Positions 22,436-31,290 of a stretch of 64,000 nt of DNA are shown here, in pieces. The notes below the pieces were generated by a model, which saw only the letters and a program-made list of their open reading frames with translations, was not told the origin of the DNA and made no database searches. Positions within the stretch are counted from its first letter, which is position 1, and every line of letters begins with the position of its first letter. The DNA comes from Solirubrobacter deserti (lineage in GTDB: Bacteria; Actinomycetota; Thermoleophilia; Solirubrobacterales; Solirubrobacteraceae), in the NCBI RefSeq assembly GCF_027587175.1, contig NZ_JAPCID010000026.1, positions 1 to 64,000 of the forward strand, given 5' to 3'. Both the position numbers and the translations under genes were made by a program.

Positions 22436-24190
22436 TCATCGGAGGTCCTCCGTGTTGGTTGGGAATCGAAGATCGGGTACCTGCCAGCTGCCGCGGGCGA
22501 GCTCGGCGCGGTAGCGGGTCGCGCGAGCGCCGACGCCGTCGAGCTCCTCGCAGCGATCGCTCTCCCGCAACCGCGGGCTGGCACCGAGGCCAGGCAGGCG
22601 CTGAAGCGCGAGCTCGGCATTCGGCCAGCGCGCCGGATCGCCGCCCGCGAGCAGCACCTGGTCGCGCACGCGGACTCGGCGGCCCTCAGAGCTCTCAAAG
22701 CGCGCGGCGGGTAGGCGAAACTGCAGCCCCGGGCGCGGCGCCCGGCGCGCCCTGGCCCGCTCACGAGCCCGGTCCAGCCGCGCCTCATCGTCGATCAGCG
22801 CGGCGGCGCGCATGCCCTTGGCCAGCACCAGCAGCCGCGCGACATCGCCGGCGAACACCGTCGCGCGGCGCTGTGCGGCCAGTGCGCACAACGCAGCCGC
22901 GCCGCTCTGCGGCCATCCATCGGGGCGGTGCTCGGCGTGATCCTCGTAGAGCGCGATCGCGCGCCCCGTTCGGGCCGCGAGCCCCACATCCGCTCGGCCG
23001 GCGAACGCGGTCCCGCAGTCCACCACCTTGGCCAGCCCGTACCGGTGCGCCACCCACGCCTCACGCAACCGCCCCAACGGACAGCTGCGACCGTCTGGCC
23101 ACGCCAGTACCGCCGCGACCCTCGCGCTCGCCTGCACCCGGATCGCTGCCGACCGCCACGCGACCCTGGCGCGATGCGCCGCCAGCCGCTCGTTCACCAA
23201 GGCGTTGAACTCGCCGGGCGAAATGCGCCCCACCTCCTCGGTGCCCGCCGTTTGCGCCGCCTGTGCCCCCACGCCGCCCGTGGTTGCCGCGCGAGCGCAC
23301 GCGCCCGTCTCAACAACAACCGTCCCGTTCTCCATCACCGCCCGAGCTGCACCAGACGCCGCCCAACCCTCACTACGAGACGTCGCAGCTCTCCGCGAAC
23401 GGTTCGCGGAGACCAGTGAGGGCGCCGACGTAGGAGGCGCTCCGAAGGGATGCGTCAAATCTCCTGAAGCCCTCCGAGCACAGGCGCGGGCGATCTGAGC
23501 CTCGGCTGCGGCCCGCCGGCGACGCTCGTGACCGACCAGCTCGCGCGCCAGCGAGACCCGCGCGCGCGTCGCAGCGGTTGGGACGCCGCTCCGAGCCCGG
23601 ATGCCGGTCAGCGCCGGGGCCCGTCGGTCCGTACGCGACCGTCGCCGCTCGCGAGCCCTCCACGACCGGGCCCGGGCACGCGCCACCGCCAGCTCGGCGT
23701 CCTCAGGGGCAGGCGCCGCCAGCAGCACGATCTGCGTGCGCCACCAAACGTCGTCCCCGTCGCGCTCGGGCTCGTGCGCCACCACGCCCGCGGCCTGCAG
23801 GTCGTCGAGCCAGCGCTGCACGCTCCGTCGGTGCTTGCGGACGAACGCCGCTCGCGCGACGCGCCCGCGTGGAACCGGGCCCCAACCGATCACCGGCGCC
23901 AACCCCACGACCAACTGCCCGATCGACGTCGCGTACCGGCCCGACTTGGCCGCGTGCCCCAGCCGGAACAAGTAGCGCTTGACCGCGTACGCCCGCGTCT
24001 CCAACCGATCGTCGCCTGGCGTCGTGCAACCCCTCTCGCGGCGGGCGCGCCCCAGGAGCGCGACCACCACGAGGCGGCCCGGCTCAGCGGGCAGCGGCTC
24101 GATCGCCGGGCGGTACCAGCGACGCCCGCGAGACGAAGAAGTCGGAAGCTCCAGCGGCACCGCCAACGCCCGAAGGCGCCGCGGCAGCAC
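22436..24190 (-). CDS. large winged-helix protein, candidate replication initiator
   Basis: I do not recognise this 584-aa protein as a named family. Residues about 65-160 look like a replication-initiator-type winged helix: KRYLFRLGHAAKSGRYATSI, then VRKHRRSVQRWLDDLQAAGV and VAHEPERDGDDVWWRT. The middle is Arg/Ala-rich and helical (about 170-300). The C-terminal third is again helical, with many Ala and Arg (NALVNERLAAHRARVAWRSA). There is no Walker motif or HUH relaxase triad. Gene order Rep-ParA-small partner is a common plasmid backbone, so a replication initiator is the best guess. The start at 24190 is uncertain. Confidence 0.5.
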   Translation of the reverse strand: MLPRRLRALAVPLELPTSSSRGRRWYRPAIEPLPAEPGRLVVVALLGRARRERGCTTPGDDRLETRAYAVKRYLFRLGHAAKSGRYATSIGQLVVGLAPVIGWGPVPRGRVARAAFVRKHRRSVQRWLDDLQAAGVVAHEPERDGDDVWWRTQIVLLAAPAPEDAELAVARARARSWRARERRRSRTDRRAPALTGIRARSGVPTAATRARVSLARELVGHERRRRAAAEAQIARACARRASGDLTHPFGAPPTSAPSLVSANRSRRAATSRSEGWAASGAARAVMENGTVVVETGACARAATTGGVGAQAAQTAGTEEVGRISPGEFNALVNERLAAHRARVAWRSAAIRVQASARVAAVLAWPDGRSCPLGRLREAWVAHRYGLAKVVDCGTAFAGRADVGLAARTGRAIALYEDHAEHRPDGWPQSGAAALCALAAQRRATVFAGDVARLLVLAKGMRAAALIDDEARLDRARERARARRAPRPGLQFRLPAARFESSEGRRVRVRDQVLLAGGDPARWPNAELALQRLPGLGASPRLRESDRCEELDGVGARATRYRAELARGSWQVPDLRFPTNTEDLR

Positions 24191-24279
24191 GAAGCACTGC
24201 GCGCACGAACAGACGCTCGCGGCACAGCTGGATCAGGCCCCAACCACCAGGAGCGGGCCGCTCGAAGCGCACGCCGCCG

Positions 24280-24300
24280 CAACCCCTCAAAAAGGGGTTG
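24280..24300. terminator. short perfect hairpin
   Basis: CAACCCCT (24280-24287) and AGGGGTTG (24293-24300) enclose CAAAA. It is 90 bp upstream of the putative Rep gene, so it may be a terminator for rightward-ending transcription or a control element. The 24191-24680 stretch otherwise holds only the hairpins listed and a tandem CGTCACCTTTT pair at 24557-24578. Confidence 0.4.
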
Positions 24301-24385
24301 GCGATCTGTCCGGCACCCGGGTACAGTTGGGGAAGGCATTTATGTGGCTCCTCACGGAGCGGATGGGCGGCGAAGCCGCAGTACG

Positions 24386-24409
24386 AAGACCGGGTTGCCC
24401 CCCGGTCTT
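24386..24409 (+). terminator. rho-independent terminator-like hairpin
   Basis: AAGACCGGG (24386-24394), loop TTGCCC, CCCGGTCTT (24401-24409), followed by TGTCGTT. The stem is nine perfect pairs and ends in T residues. No intact plus-strand gene precedes it, so it may end a short untranslated transcript. Confidence 0.55.
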
Positions 24410-24622
24410 TGTCGTTCTGCGGCCAGGTTGTGGCGGTCCGCGCGGACCGCGGGCAGCCGACGTCAACCACGATTGAGTGCGCGTCGCCCGGCCGCTAGGC
24501 GGTCTCTCGCAACTGGCGTTGCGGAGAGGTGCGGGCCGGGGCGCTGTGCACCCGCCCGTCACCTTTTCGTCACCTTTTTACGCGCGAGCCCAGCGAACTG
24601 CTGCTGAGCCTTGCGGATCGCT

Positions 24623-24675
24623 ACTGGACCGGGGCGCCGCGAAAGTCCTGCATTTGCGGCGCGCTGCGGTCCAGT
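24623..24675. repeat. strong inverted repeat beside tRNA-Asp
   Basis: ACTGGACC (24623-24630) pairs with GGTCCAGT (24668-24675), and inner GCGCCGC (24634-24640) with GCGGCGC (24656-24662), around a 15-nt loop. It begins seven bases beyond the 3' end of the tRNA gene. It could be a terminator for the tRNA transcript or part of an element-chromosome junction. Confidence 0.5.
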
Positions 24676-24681
24676 GCGGAA

Positions 24682-24755
<74 letters not shown>

Positions 24756-24881
24756 TTGGCGCGGAGGAAGATAGTAGCGCCCCACCGCCGGGTCCGAGCC
24801 GCGGACTTCCGGCGAGCCGCAACTCGACGGCTCGAACGGGTTTCCACGGGGTGTCAACCGATGGGAGCCCGGAGGTAGGGC

Positions 24882-25589
24882 ATGTTCAGGGTAATGGCGG
24901 GCGGCGCCGTCTCGACGGTGCTGGCGACGCTTGCGTTCAGCGGGTCGGCGCAGGCTGTGCAGATCACGGGAACTCCGGGGAGCGACCGCATCCGGGCGAC
25001 CGGTCAGGCGGACGTGGTGGACGGTGCGGCCGGGGACGACCGGATCGGCGCGCGGTCCGGGCCGGACACGGTCACGGGCGGTGAAGGGCTGGACCGGATC
25101 TGGGGCGGGCGAGGCGCGGATCGGCTGTTCGGCGGCGTCGGGGACGACCGGATCTGGGGCAATCACGGCCACGACCACAGCTGGGGCGAGGACGGCAACG
25201 ACCACATGGGCGGGGCCGCCGGCAACGACAAGCAGTGGGGCGGAACGGGGAACGACCTGATCTACGCCGCGCGCGGGAACGACGAGACGTGGGGCGAGGA
25301 CGGCGACGACCAGCTGTGGGCGATGGCGCGGGCCGACGTGCACGGGCCCAACGACACGGCGGGTGACGTCCTCCATGGCGGGCCGGGCAACGACACGTTC
25401 CGCGTGCGCGACGGAGAGGCCGACACGGTTGACTGCGGAGCGGGCGTGGACACGGTCTACGCGGACTTCAAGGATGTGCTCAGCAATCCGGGCGAGTGCG
25501 AGGTCGTCAACCGGGCACGACGGGCCAAGAAGGGCGAGGATCAGCGTGAGAACGTGGATCCGGCCGAGTCGGTGAGCGTCCGCGAGTAG
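24882..25589 (+). CDS. secreted RTX-type calcium-binding repeat protein
   Basis: This 235-aa protein has a signal peptide at residues 1-25 (STVLATLAFSGSAQA), then about eight RTX-like nonapeptide repeats of the GGxGxDxL/I type (GGEGLDRIWGGRGADRLFGG, GGVGDDRIWGN, GGTGNDLIYA, GGPGNDTF). Many repeats carry an unusual W or H (DDRIWGNHGHDHSWGEDGND). These form a calcium-bound beta-roll outside the cell. The C-terminal part (DTVDCGAGVDTVYADFKD, NPGECEVV) is the usual cap in actinobacterial members. GGAGG lies six bases before ATG 24882. It has no enzymatic domain, so a structural or binding role is likely. Confidence 0.85.
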   Translation: MFRVMAGGAVSTVLATLAFSGSAQAVQITGTPGSDRIRATGQADVVDGAAGDDRIGARSGPDTVTGGEGLDRIWGGRGADRLFGGVGDDRIWGNHGHDHSWGEDGNDHMGGAAGNDKQWGGTGNDLIYAARGNDETWGEDGDDQLWAMARADVHGPNDTAGDVLHGGPGNDTFRVRDGEADTVDCGAGVDTVYADFKDVLSNPGECEVVNRARRAKKGEDQRENVDPAESVSVRE

Positions 25590-25618
25590 TGCCAGATGGG
25601 GCGGGGTATGTCGGTGAC

Positions 25619-25687
25619 ATGTACATCGGCATTGGCACCCTCCTCCTCATCATCATCATCCTGCTGCTGGTCTTCGTGGTCCTGTAG
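25619..25687 (+). CDS. 22-aa hydrophobic peptide
   Basis: The frame reads MYIGIGTLLLIIIILLLVFV plus VL, a single membrane helix with almost no soluble residues. It resembles very short hydrophobic proteins such as the DUF3309 type. It lies 30 bp after the RTX gene, and a hairpin at 25710-25731 follows it. A G-rich stretch precedes the start without a perfect ribosome-binding site. The run of Leu/Ile codons is not low-complexity at DNA level, which supports selection for a membrane helix. Confidence 0.45.
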   Translation: MYIGIGTLLLIIIILLLVFVVL

Positions 25688-25709
25688 CAGCGGGCGGAGC
25701 TATGGCTTC

Positions 25710-25731
25710 CCCCACCCTCGAGTCGGTGGGG
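25710..25731 (+). terminator. hairpin after RTX and small peptide genes
   Basis: CCCCACC (25710-25716) pairs with GGTGGGG (25725-25731) around CTCGAGTC. It has no T-run but lies 22 bases after the small gene and before the MMPL gene, so it is a plausible terminator or attenuator. Confidence 0.45.
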
Positions 25732-25796
25732 TGCTGTAGCCCAAGAGGCCGGTGTGCGCGAGTGAAGTCCGGCCCCATTCTCGGGACGCTGCGCAC

Positions 25797-27980
25797 ATGC
25801 CTAAGAGGAACCTCGCCGCGCGTGCCGGACACTGGAGCGCGCGGCACCGGAAGACCGCCATCTTCGGATGGCTCGCGTTCGTCGTCATCGCGTTCGTGCT
25901 GGGTGGAGCGATCGGCACGAACTCGCTCGAGCCCGAGGACACGGGCAACGGCTCCTCGGCGGTCGCCGACAAGGCGATCGCCGCCGCGGACTTTCCCGAC
26001 AAGGCCGACGAGCAGGTCCTGGTCACCGCCCGCGATGGTGGCCTGAAGGCGTCGGACCCGCAGTTCAGACAGGGCGTCGACACGGTCGTCGCCCAGTTGC
26101 AGAAGACCAAGCACGTCGAGGAGATCGCCTCGCCCTACGAGCAGGGCAACGAGGGCCAGATCTCCAAGGGCCAGGACGCGGCGCTGGTCACGTTCTCCAT
26201 CAAAGGGGACAGCGACGCGACCGACGAACGCGTCGACTCGACGCTGAACGCCACCAAGGCCGCCCAGCAACAGCACCCGGACCTGCGGATCGAGCAGTTC
26301 GGTGACGCGTCCGCCGACAAGGCGCTGTCCGCCTCGCTGGACGACGACTTCAAGCGCGCGGAGTTCCTCTCGCTCCCGATCACGCTGATCATCCTGATCG
26401 TCGCCTTCGGCGCGCTCGTCGCCGCCGGCGTGCCGCTGCTGCTCGGCATCACCGCCGTGATCGGCACGCTCGGCCTCGTCGCGCCGATCAGCCAGATCAT
26501 CCCGATGGAGGAGTCCGCGGCTTCGGTCATCCTGCTCATCGGCCTCGCCGTCGGCGTCGACTATTCACTCTTCTACTTGCGGCGCAAGATGGAGGAACGG
26601 GATGCCGGACGCTCCTCGGAGGCCGCGCTCGAGTTCGCCGCCGCCACGTCCGGCAAGGCCGTGCTCATCTCCGGCCTCACGGTCCTGATCGCGATGGCCG
26701 GCATGTTCATCGCGGGCAACGCCGTCTTCACCTCGTTCGCCGTGGGCACGATGCTCGTCGTCGCGGTCGCGATGCTCGGCAGCGTCACCGTCCTGCCGGC
26801 CGTGATCTCCAAGCTCGGCGACAAGGTCGAGAAGGGCCGCGTGCCGTTCATCGGCCGCCTGCGCCACCGCAACCACGGCGAGTCGCGCGTGTGGAACTTC
26901 GTCATCGACCGCAGCCTCCGGCGGCCGGTCCTGGCCGTCGTGCTGTCCGCCGGGTTTCTCCTGCTGCTCGCCTACCCGGCGCTGCACATGCGCACGGTCA
27001 ACCCGGGCGCCGCGGGCCTGCCGCACGACCTGCCGATCATGCAGACCTACGAGCGCATCCAGGACGAGTTCCCGGGTGGCCCGATGCCGGCGATCGTCGC
27101 CATCCAGGCCAAGGACGTCACGACGCCCGAGGTCCAGGACGGCATCAAGGCGCTGATCGCCGACGCCTCCGGCCCGACGTCGACCATCGTCTCCCCCAAC
27201 AAGGAAGTCGCGATCGTCTCCATCCCGCTGCCGGGCAACGGCACCGACGACGCGTCCGAGGCCGCCCTCGCCACGCTGCGCGACAAGACGATCCCGGCCA
27301 CGATCGACCGGGTCCCGGGCGCCGAGGCCAACGTGACGGGCATGACCGCCGGCTCGAAGGACTTCAACGACCGCATGAACTCGCGCCTGCCGTTCGTGTT
27401 CGCGTTCGTGCTCGGCCTGGCGTTCCTGCTGCTGCTCGTGACGTTCCGCAGCATCGTCATCCCGCTCAAGGCGATCGTGCTGAACCTGCTCTCAGTGGGC
27501 GCCGCCTACGGCGTGATGACGTGGATCTTCCAGGACGGCCACCTCGAAGGGCTGTTGAACTTCGAGTCCGTCGGCGGCATCACGTCCTGGCTGCCGCTGT
27601 TTATGTTCGTGATCCTGTTCGGCCTCTCGATGGACTACCACGTGTTCATCCTCAGCCGCATCCGCGAGGCGTTCGACCGGGGCGAGTCCACCGAGGACGC
27701 CGTCGCGCACGGCATCAAGGCCACGGCGGGGGTCGTCACCAGCGCCGCGATCGTGATGGTCGCCGTGTTCGCGATCTTCGCGACGCTCTCGATGATCGAG
27801 TTCAAGCAGATGGGCGTCGGCCTGGCCGTGGCCATCCTGCTGGACGCGACGCTCGTGCGCGCGGTCCTGCTCCCCGCCGCGATGAAGCTGCTGGGCGAGC
27901 GCAACTGGTACCTGCCGCGCGGCCTGCGCTGGTTGCCGAAGTGGGACCACGAGCCGACTCCGGAGCCGGTGCACGCATAA
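25797..27980 (+). CDS. MMPL-family RND transporter
   Basis: This 727-aa protein has one N-terminal membrane helix (TAIFGWLAFVVIAFVLGGAI), an extracytoplasmic domain, and a five-helix block around residues 185-350 containing LIGLAVGVDYSLFYLRRKME. A second such block lies near 530-700 with FGLSMDYHVFILSRIREAFD. The paired GVDYSLF and SMDYHVF motifs are the proton-relay signatures of MMPL/HAE2 exporters. Actinobacterial members export lipids, pigments or drugs. ATG 25797 is chosen as the start of the typical basic N-terminus (MPKRNLAARAGHWSARHRKT). It lies 10 bp before the phosphofructokinase gene. The substrate cannot be told from sequence. Confidence 0.9.
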   Translation: MPKRNLAARAGHWSARHRKTAIFGWLAFVVIAFVLGGAIGTNSLEPEDTGNGSSAVADKAIAAADFPDKADEQVLVTARDGGLKASDPQFRQGVDTVVAQLQKTKHVEEIASPYEQGNEGQISKGQDAALVTFSIKGDSDATDERVDSTLNATKAAQQQHPDLRIEQFGDASADKALSASLDDDFKRAEFLSLPITLIILIVAFGALVAAGVPLLLGITAVIGTLGLVAPISQIIPMEESAASVILLIGLAVGVDYSLFYLRRKMEERDAGRSSEAALEFAAATSGKAVLISGLTVLIAMAGMFIAGNAVFTSFAVGTMLVVAVAMLGSVTVLPAVISKLGDKVEKGRVPFIGRLRHRNHGESRVWNFVIDRSLRRPVLAVVLSAGFLLLLAYPALHMRTVNPGAAGLPHDLPIMQTYERIQDEFPGGPMPAIVAIQAKDVTTPEVQDGIKALIADASGPTSTIVSPNKEVAIVSIPLPGNGTDDASEAALATLRDKTIPATIDRVPGAEANVTGMTAGSKDFNDRMNSRLPFVFAFVLGLAFLLLLVTFRSIVIPLKAIVLNLLSVGAAYGVMTWIFQDGHLEGLLNFESVGGITSWLPLFMFVILFGLSMDYHVFILSRIREAFDRGESTEDAVAHGIKATAGVVTSAAIVMVAVFAIFATLSMIEFKQMGVGLAVAILLDATLVRAVLLPAAMKLLGERNWYLPRGLRWLPKWDHEPTPEPVHA

Positions 27981-27990
27981 GCTGAGGTGC

Positions 27991-29019
27991 ATGCGAATTG
28001 GAGTGCTCACCGGGGGCGGCGACTGCCCCGGACTGAATGCGGTCATCCGGGGCGTCGTCCGTAAGGGGATCAACGCCCACGGGCACGAGTTCTTCGGCTT
28101 CCGGCACGGGTGGGCCGGCGTCATCAACAACGAAGGCGTCGACCTCACCCTCGATAGCACGCGCGGGATCCTGCACCGTGGCGGGACGATCCTCGGGTCG
28201 TCCCGCACCAACGTGTACAAGGTCGAGGACGGCCTGAACAAGGTCAAGGCCGCGATGGAGGCCAACAACCTCGACGCGCTGATCCCGATCGGCGGCGAGG
28301 ACACGCTCGGCGTCGCGGGCCGGCTGCACGAGGACGGCATCCCCGTCGTCGGCGTCCCGAAGACGATCGACAACGACCTCGCCGCCACGGACTTCACGTT
28401 CGGCTTCCAGACCGCGGTGCAGATCGCCACGGACGCGATCGACCGCCTGCACACGACCGCGGAGTCGCACAACCGCGTGCTCGTGTGCGAGGTCATGGGC
28501 CGCCACGCCGGCTGGCTCGCCGTGTACTCCGGCCTGGCCGGCGGCGCCGACGTGATCCTCATCCCGGAGCGCCCGTTCGACATCGACGAGGTCGTCGACC
28601 ACCTCAAGCGCCGCCACGACCGCGGCGCGACGTTCTCGATCGTCGTCGTCGCCGAGGGCGCCACGCCCAAGGACGGCGGCCTGCTCACGCAGTACGAGAC
28701 CAAGGACGCCTTCGGTCACGTCCGCCTCGGCGGCATCGGCTCGATGCTCGAGCGTCAGATCGAAGAGAAGACGGGCTTCGAGTCGCGCACGACGATCCTC
28801 GGCCACATCCAGCGCGGCGGCACGCCGCTCGCGTTCGACCGCGTGCTCGGCAGCCGCTTCGGCGTCGCCGCCGTGGACGCCATCACCGAGGGCAACTACG
28901 GCAAGATGGCCGCGCTGCGCGGCACGGCCATCGAGATGGTGCCCCTCGCCGAGGCGCTCGCCGAGCCCAAGCTCGTCGACGCGGAGCTCTACGAGACCGC
29001 TGCGGTCTTCTTCGGTTAG
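27991..29019 (+). CDS. pfp: 6-phosphofructokinase, probably diphosphate-dependent
   Basis: This 342-aa enzyme phosphorylates fructose 6-phosphate in glycolysis. The N-terminal phosphoryl-donor site is LTGGGDCPGLNAVIR; the catalytic loop is PKTIDND; the sugar-phosphate site is VMGRHAGWLA. At position 104 it has Asp (GGEDT) and at position 124 Lys (PKTIDND). Asp104 with Lys124 is the pattern of PPi-dependent enzymes such as that of Amycolatopsis, whereas ATP-dependent Streptomyces homologues have Gly104. I therefore predict diphosphate as donor and a reversible reaction. ATG 27991 follows the MMPL stop by 10 bp. Confidence 0.9.
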   Translation: MRIGVLTGGGDCPGLNAVIRGVVRKGINAHGHEFFGFRHGWAGVINNEGVDLTLDSTRGILHRGGTILGSSRTNVYKVEDGLNKVKAAMEANNLDALIPIGGEDTLGVAGRLHEDGIPVVGVPKTIDNDLAATDFTFGFQTAVQIATDAIDRLHTTAESHNRVLVCEVMGRHAGWLAVYSGLAGGADVILIPERPFDIDEVVDHLKRRHDRGATFSIVVVAEGATPKDGGLLTQYETKDAFGHVRLGGIGSMLERQIEEKTGFESRTTILGHIQRGGTPLAFDRVLGSRFGVAAVDAITEGNYGKMAALRGTAIEMVPLAEALAEPKLVDAELYETAAVFFG

Positions 29020-30151
29020 AGCATTAGCAGTCCCCGTCCTGCTGACGGGGCTGAATCTGCGGCCGCTCTTCGGGAGCCTGCCGCCGCTGCTGGCCGACGT
29101 CCGGGCTGAGCTCGGGCTGTCGGCCGCGGCGGCGGGGCTGCTGACGACCGGCCCGCTGCTGTGCCTGGGCATCCTCGCGCCGCTCGGCCCGCGGATCGCC
29201 CGCCGCTACCCGGTGGAGCGAATCATCGCGCTCGCGCTCCTCTGCACGGCGATCGGGACGGCGCTGCGCGGACTCGGCGGGATCGCGCCGCTGTATCTCG
29301 GCACGTTGATGGCCGGCGCGGCGATCGCGCTCACGCAGGTCGTCACGCCCGCGTGGGTGCGGGCCAAGACCGACCAGGGCGCGGGCCTGCTCACCGGGCT
29401 GTTCTCGACCGCACTGGTCGCGGGAGCCACGATCGCGACCTTCACCGCGATCCCGTTCGAGGAGGCGCTCGGCGGGTGGGAGCCGTCGCTGGCGATCTGG
29501 GCCCTGCCGGCGCTGATCGGGTTCGCCGTCTGGGTCCCGTACGCGCTGCGCGCGCGGGAGCCCGTCGCCGCGACCGTCGGTCACCCGCTGTGGCGCAACC
29601 GCACCGCGTGGTCGATCGCGCTGCTGATGGGCCTGCAGTCGATGGCGTTCTTCTCAACCATCTCGTGGCTGCCGGAGATCCTCGTCGACGACGGGATGAG
29701 CGAGGGCTACGCGGGCTTCCTCTCGGGCGTGACGCAGCTCGTGCAGATGATCCCGGCGTTCGCGATGCCGGTGCTCGCCGCGCGCCGTGAGACCCAGCTC
29801 GATCTGCTGCTGGTGATCGTCGGCACGGCGCTGGTCGGCCTGCTCGGCGTGATGCTCCTGCCGGACCTCTCGCTGTTGTGGATGGTGCCGCTGGGCATCG
29901 GCCAGGGCGGCGCGCTCGGGCTGGCGCTGATGCTGCCGGTGCTGCGCGGGCGCGACCCCGGCGAGGTGGCGGGGATGACCGCGATGGCGATGGGCGTCGG
30001 CTACCTGATCGCGGCCGGCGGGCCCGCGCTGGTCGGCGCCGTGCACGACATCTCGGACGAGTGGAACTGGCCGCTCGGCGTGCTGCTGGTGATGACGATC
30101 GTGCAGCTGCCCGCCGCGCTTCACGCGGTGATGAAGGGCAAGCCGACGTAG
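29000..30151 (+). CDS. MFS permease, CynX/NimT-like; start unclear
   Basis: The frame from about 29000 reads ALAVPVLLTGLNLRPLFGSL, PPLLADVRAELGLSAAAAGL and LTTGPLLCLGILAPLGPRIA. That is the N-terminus of CynX/NimT-type transporters (LNLRP...S..PLL...R..LGLS). Twelve membrane helices follow over about 383 residues. No ATG, GTG or TTG occurs in frame before this conserved start; CTG at 29000, inside the end of the phosphofructokinase gene, would fit. The GTG at 29213 would delete two helices. The gene may use a rare start or depend on translational coupling. The substrate is probably a small anion or nitroimidazole-like compound. Confidence 0.75.
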   Translation: MRSSSVRALAVPVLLTGLNLRPLFGSLPPLLADVRAELGLSAAAAGLLTTGPLLCLGILAPLGPRIARRYPVERIIALALLCTAIGTALRGLGGIAPLYLGTLMAGAAIALTQVVTPAWVRAKTDQGAGLLTGLFSTALVAGATIATFTAIPFEEALGGWEPSLAIWALPALIGFAVWVPYALRAREPVAATVGHPLWRNRTAWSIALLMGLQSMAFFSTISWLPEILVDDGMSEGYAGFLSGVTQLVQMIPAFAMPVLAARRETQLDLLLVIVGTALVGLLGVMLLPDLSLLWMVPLGIGQGGALGLALMLPVLRGRDPGEVAGMTAMAMGVGYLIAAGGPALVGAVHDISDEWNWPLGVLLVMTIVQLPAALHAVMKGKPT

Positions 30152-31245
30152 TTCTCGGCCAGCGCCGTCGCCTGCGCCTCGCTGGTGACCGTGTAGCGCA
30201 GCTGCGAGCGCTGGAGCTGCGTCTCGAACGGGTCGTCGCTCATGCGGTGCAGCATCGAAGTCATCCACCAGCTGAAGTGCTGGACGCGCCAGACGCGTTC
30301 GAGCGCGCGCTGCGTGTAGGCGGCCAGGGCGCCTTCATCGCCGAACGAGGACGCCAGCAGCGCGACGTCCGCCATCGCCGTGTTCAGGCCCTTCGCGCCC
30401 GTCGGCGGGACGATGTGCGCGGCGTCACCGGCGAGGAACAGCTTGCCGTGCTGCATCGGCTCGACCACGAACGAGCGCATCGGCGTGACGCCCTTCTCGA
30501 AGATCGGCCCGCGGTTGACGGACATGCCGAAGCGGCGGTCGAGCTCGTCCCAGATCTCCTCGTCGGGCAGCGGCTCGGCGTCGGGCGCGCACTGCAGGTA
30601 CATCCGCGTGATCTGGTGTGAGCGCATCGACGCCAGCGCGAACCCGCGCTCATGGTGCGCGTAGATGAGCTCCTCCGAGGCGGGCGCGCACTCGGCGAGG
30701 ATCCCCATCCAGCCGAACGGGTACTCGCGCTCGTAGACGGTCAGGACGTCGGCGATCGCCGGCCGGCAGACGCCGTGGAAGCCGTCGCAACCGGCGATCA
30801 GGTCGGCTTCGAGCGTGTGGGATTCGCCCTCGTGCGTGTAGGTCACCGTGCCGGCGGGATCCACGACCACGTCACTGACCTCGAAGTGCAGCGGGAGGCC
30901 GGACTGCAGGCGCGCCTCGATCAGGTCCTTGACGACCTCCTGCTGGCCATAGATCGTGATTGCCCGGCCGGTCAGGTCCTTGAGCGGGATGCGGTGGCCC
31001 TCGCCGTCGAAGCGCAGCTCGACGCCCTCGTGCACGAGCCCTTCGCGGTGCATCCGCGCGCCCAGACCGACCTCGTCCATCAGGTCCATCGTCGCCTGCT
31101 CGAGCACGCCGGCGCGCACGCGCTGCTGCACGTACTCACGCTCCCGCGCCTCGAGGATCACCGACTCGATCCCCCGCCGCTCCAGCAGCCGCCCGAGCAT
31201 CAGCCCGGCCGGCCCGCCCCCCACGATCGCGACCTGCGTGCGCAT
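30121..31245 (-). CDS. pobA: 4-hydroxybenzoate 3-monooxygenase
   Basis: This 374-aa FAD monooxygenase converts 4-hydroxybenzoate to protocatechuate with NAD(P)H and oxygen. It has the Rossmann motif GGGPAGLMLGRLL near the start, the EAREREYVQQRVRAGVLEQ block that is diagnostic of PobA, the DG motif (AGCDGFHGVCR) and the second FAD motif LFLAGDAAHIVPPTGAKGLN. ATG 31245 starts the conserved MRTQVAIVGGGPAG. It converges with the MFS gene, with 31 bp of overlap at the 3' ends. The product feeds the pca operon at 45-52 kb. An ArsR gene is divergent on the other side, 36 bp away. Confidence 0.93.
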   Translation of the reverse strand: MRTQVAIVGGGPAGLMLGRLLERRGIESVILEAREREYVQQRVRAGVLEQATMDLMDEVGLGARMHREGLVHEGVELRFDGEGHRIPLKDLTGRAITIYGQQEVVKDLIEARLQSGLPLHFEVSDVVVDPAGTVTYTHEGESHTLEADLIAGCDGFHGVCRPAIADVLTVYEREYPFGWMGILAECAPASEELIYAHHERGFALASMRSHQITRMYLQCAPDAEPLPDEEIWDELDRRFGMSVNRGPIFEKGVTPMRSFVVEPMQHGKLFLAGDAAHIVPPTGAKGLNTAMADVALLASSFGDEGALAAYTQRALERVWRVQHFSWWMTSMLHRMSDDPFETQLQRSQLRYTVTSEAQATALAENYVGLPFITA

Positions 31246-31272
31246 GCCGTCACGATACGGCCCGTGGTAACC

Positions 31273-31290
31273 TATAACCGAATGGTTGTA
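31273..31290. promoter_or_regulatory. palindromic operator over the ArsR start codon
   Basis: TATAACC-GAAT-GGTTGTA (31273-31290) has six of seven paired positions and covers the ATG at 31282. ArsR-type repressors linked to SRPBCC genes typically bind ATAACC-N4-GGTTAT sites, so autoregulation is likely, possibly with effect on the divergent pobA. Confidence 0.55.

Noticed and set aside
28485-29027. Long Arg/His/Pro-rich frames in other registers over the PFK, MMPL, pca and dehydrogenase genes
   Set aside because: They are shadow frames of GC-rich codons. Their composition is almost only Arg, Gly, Ala, His and Pro, and the true genes in the same place have clear motifs.
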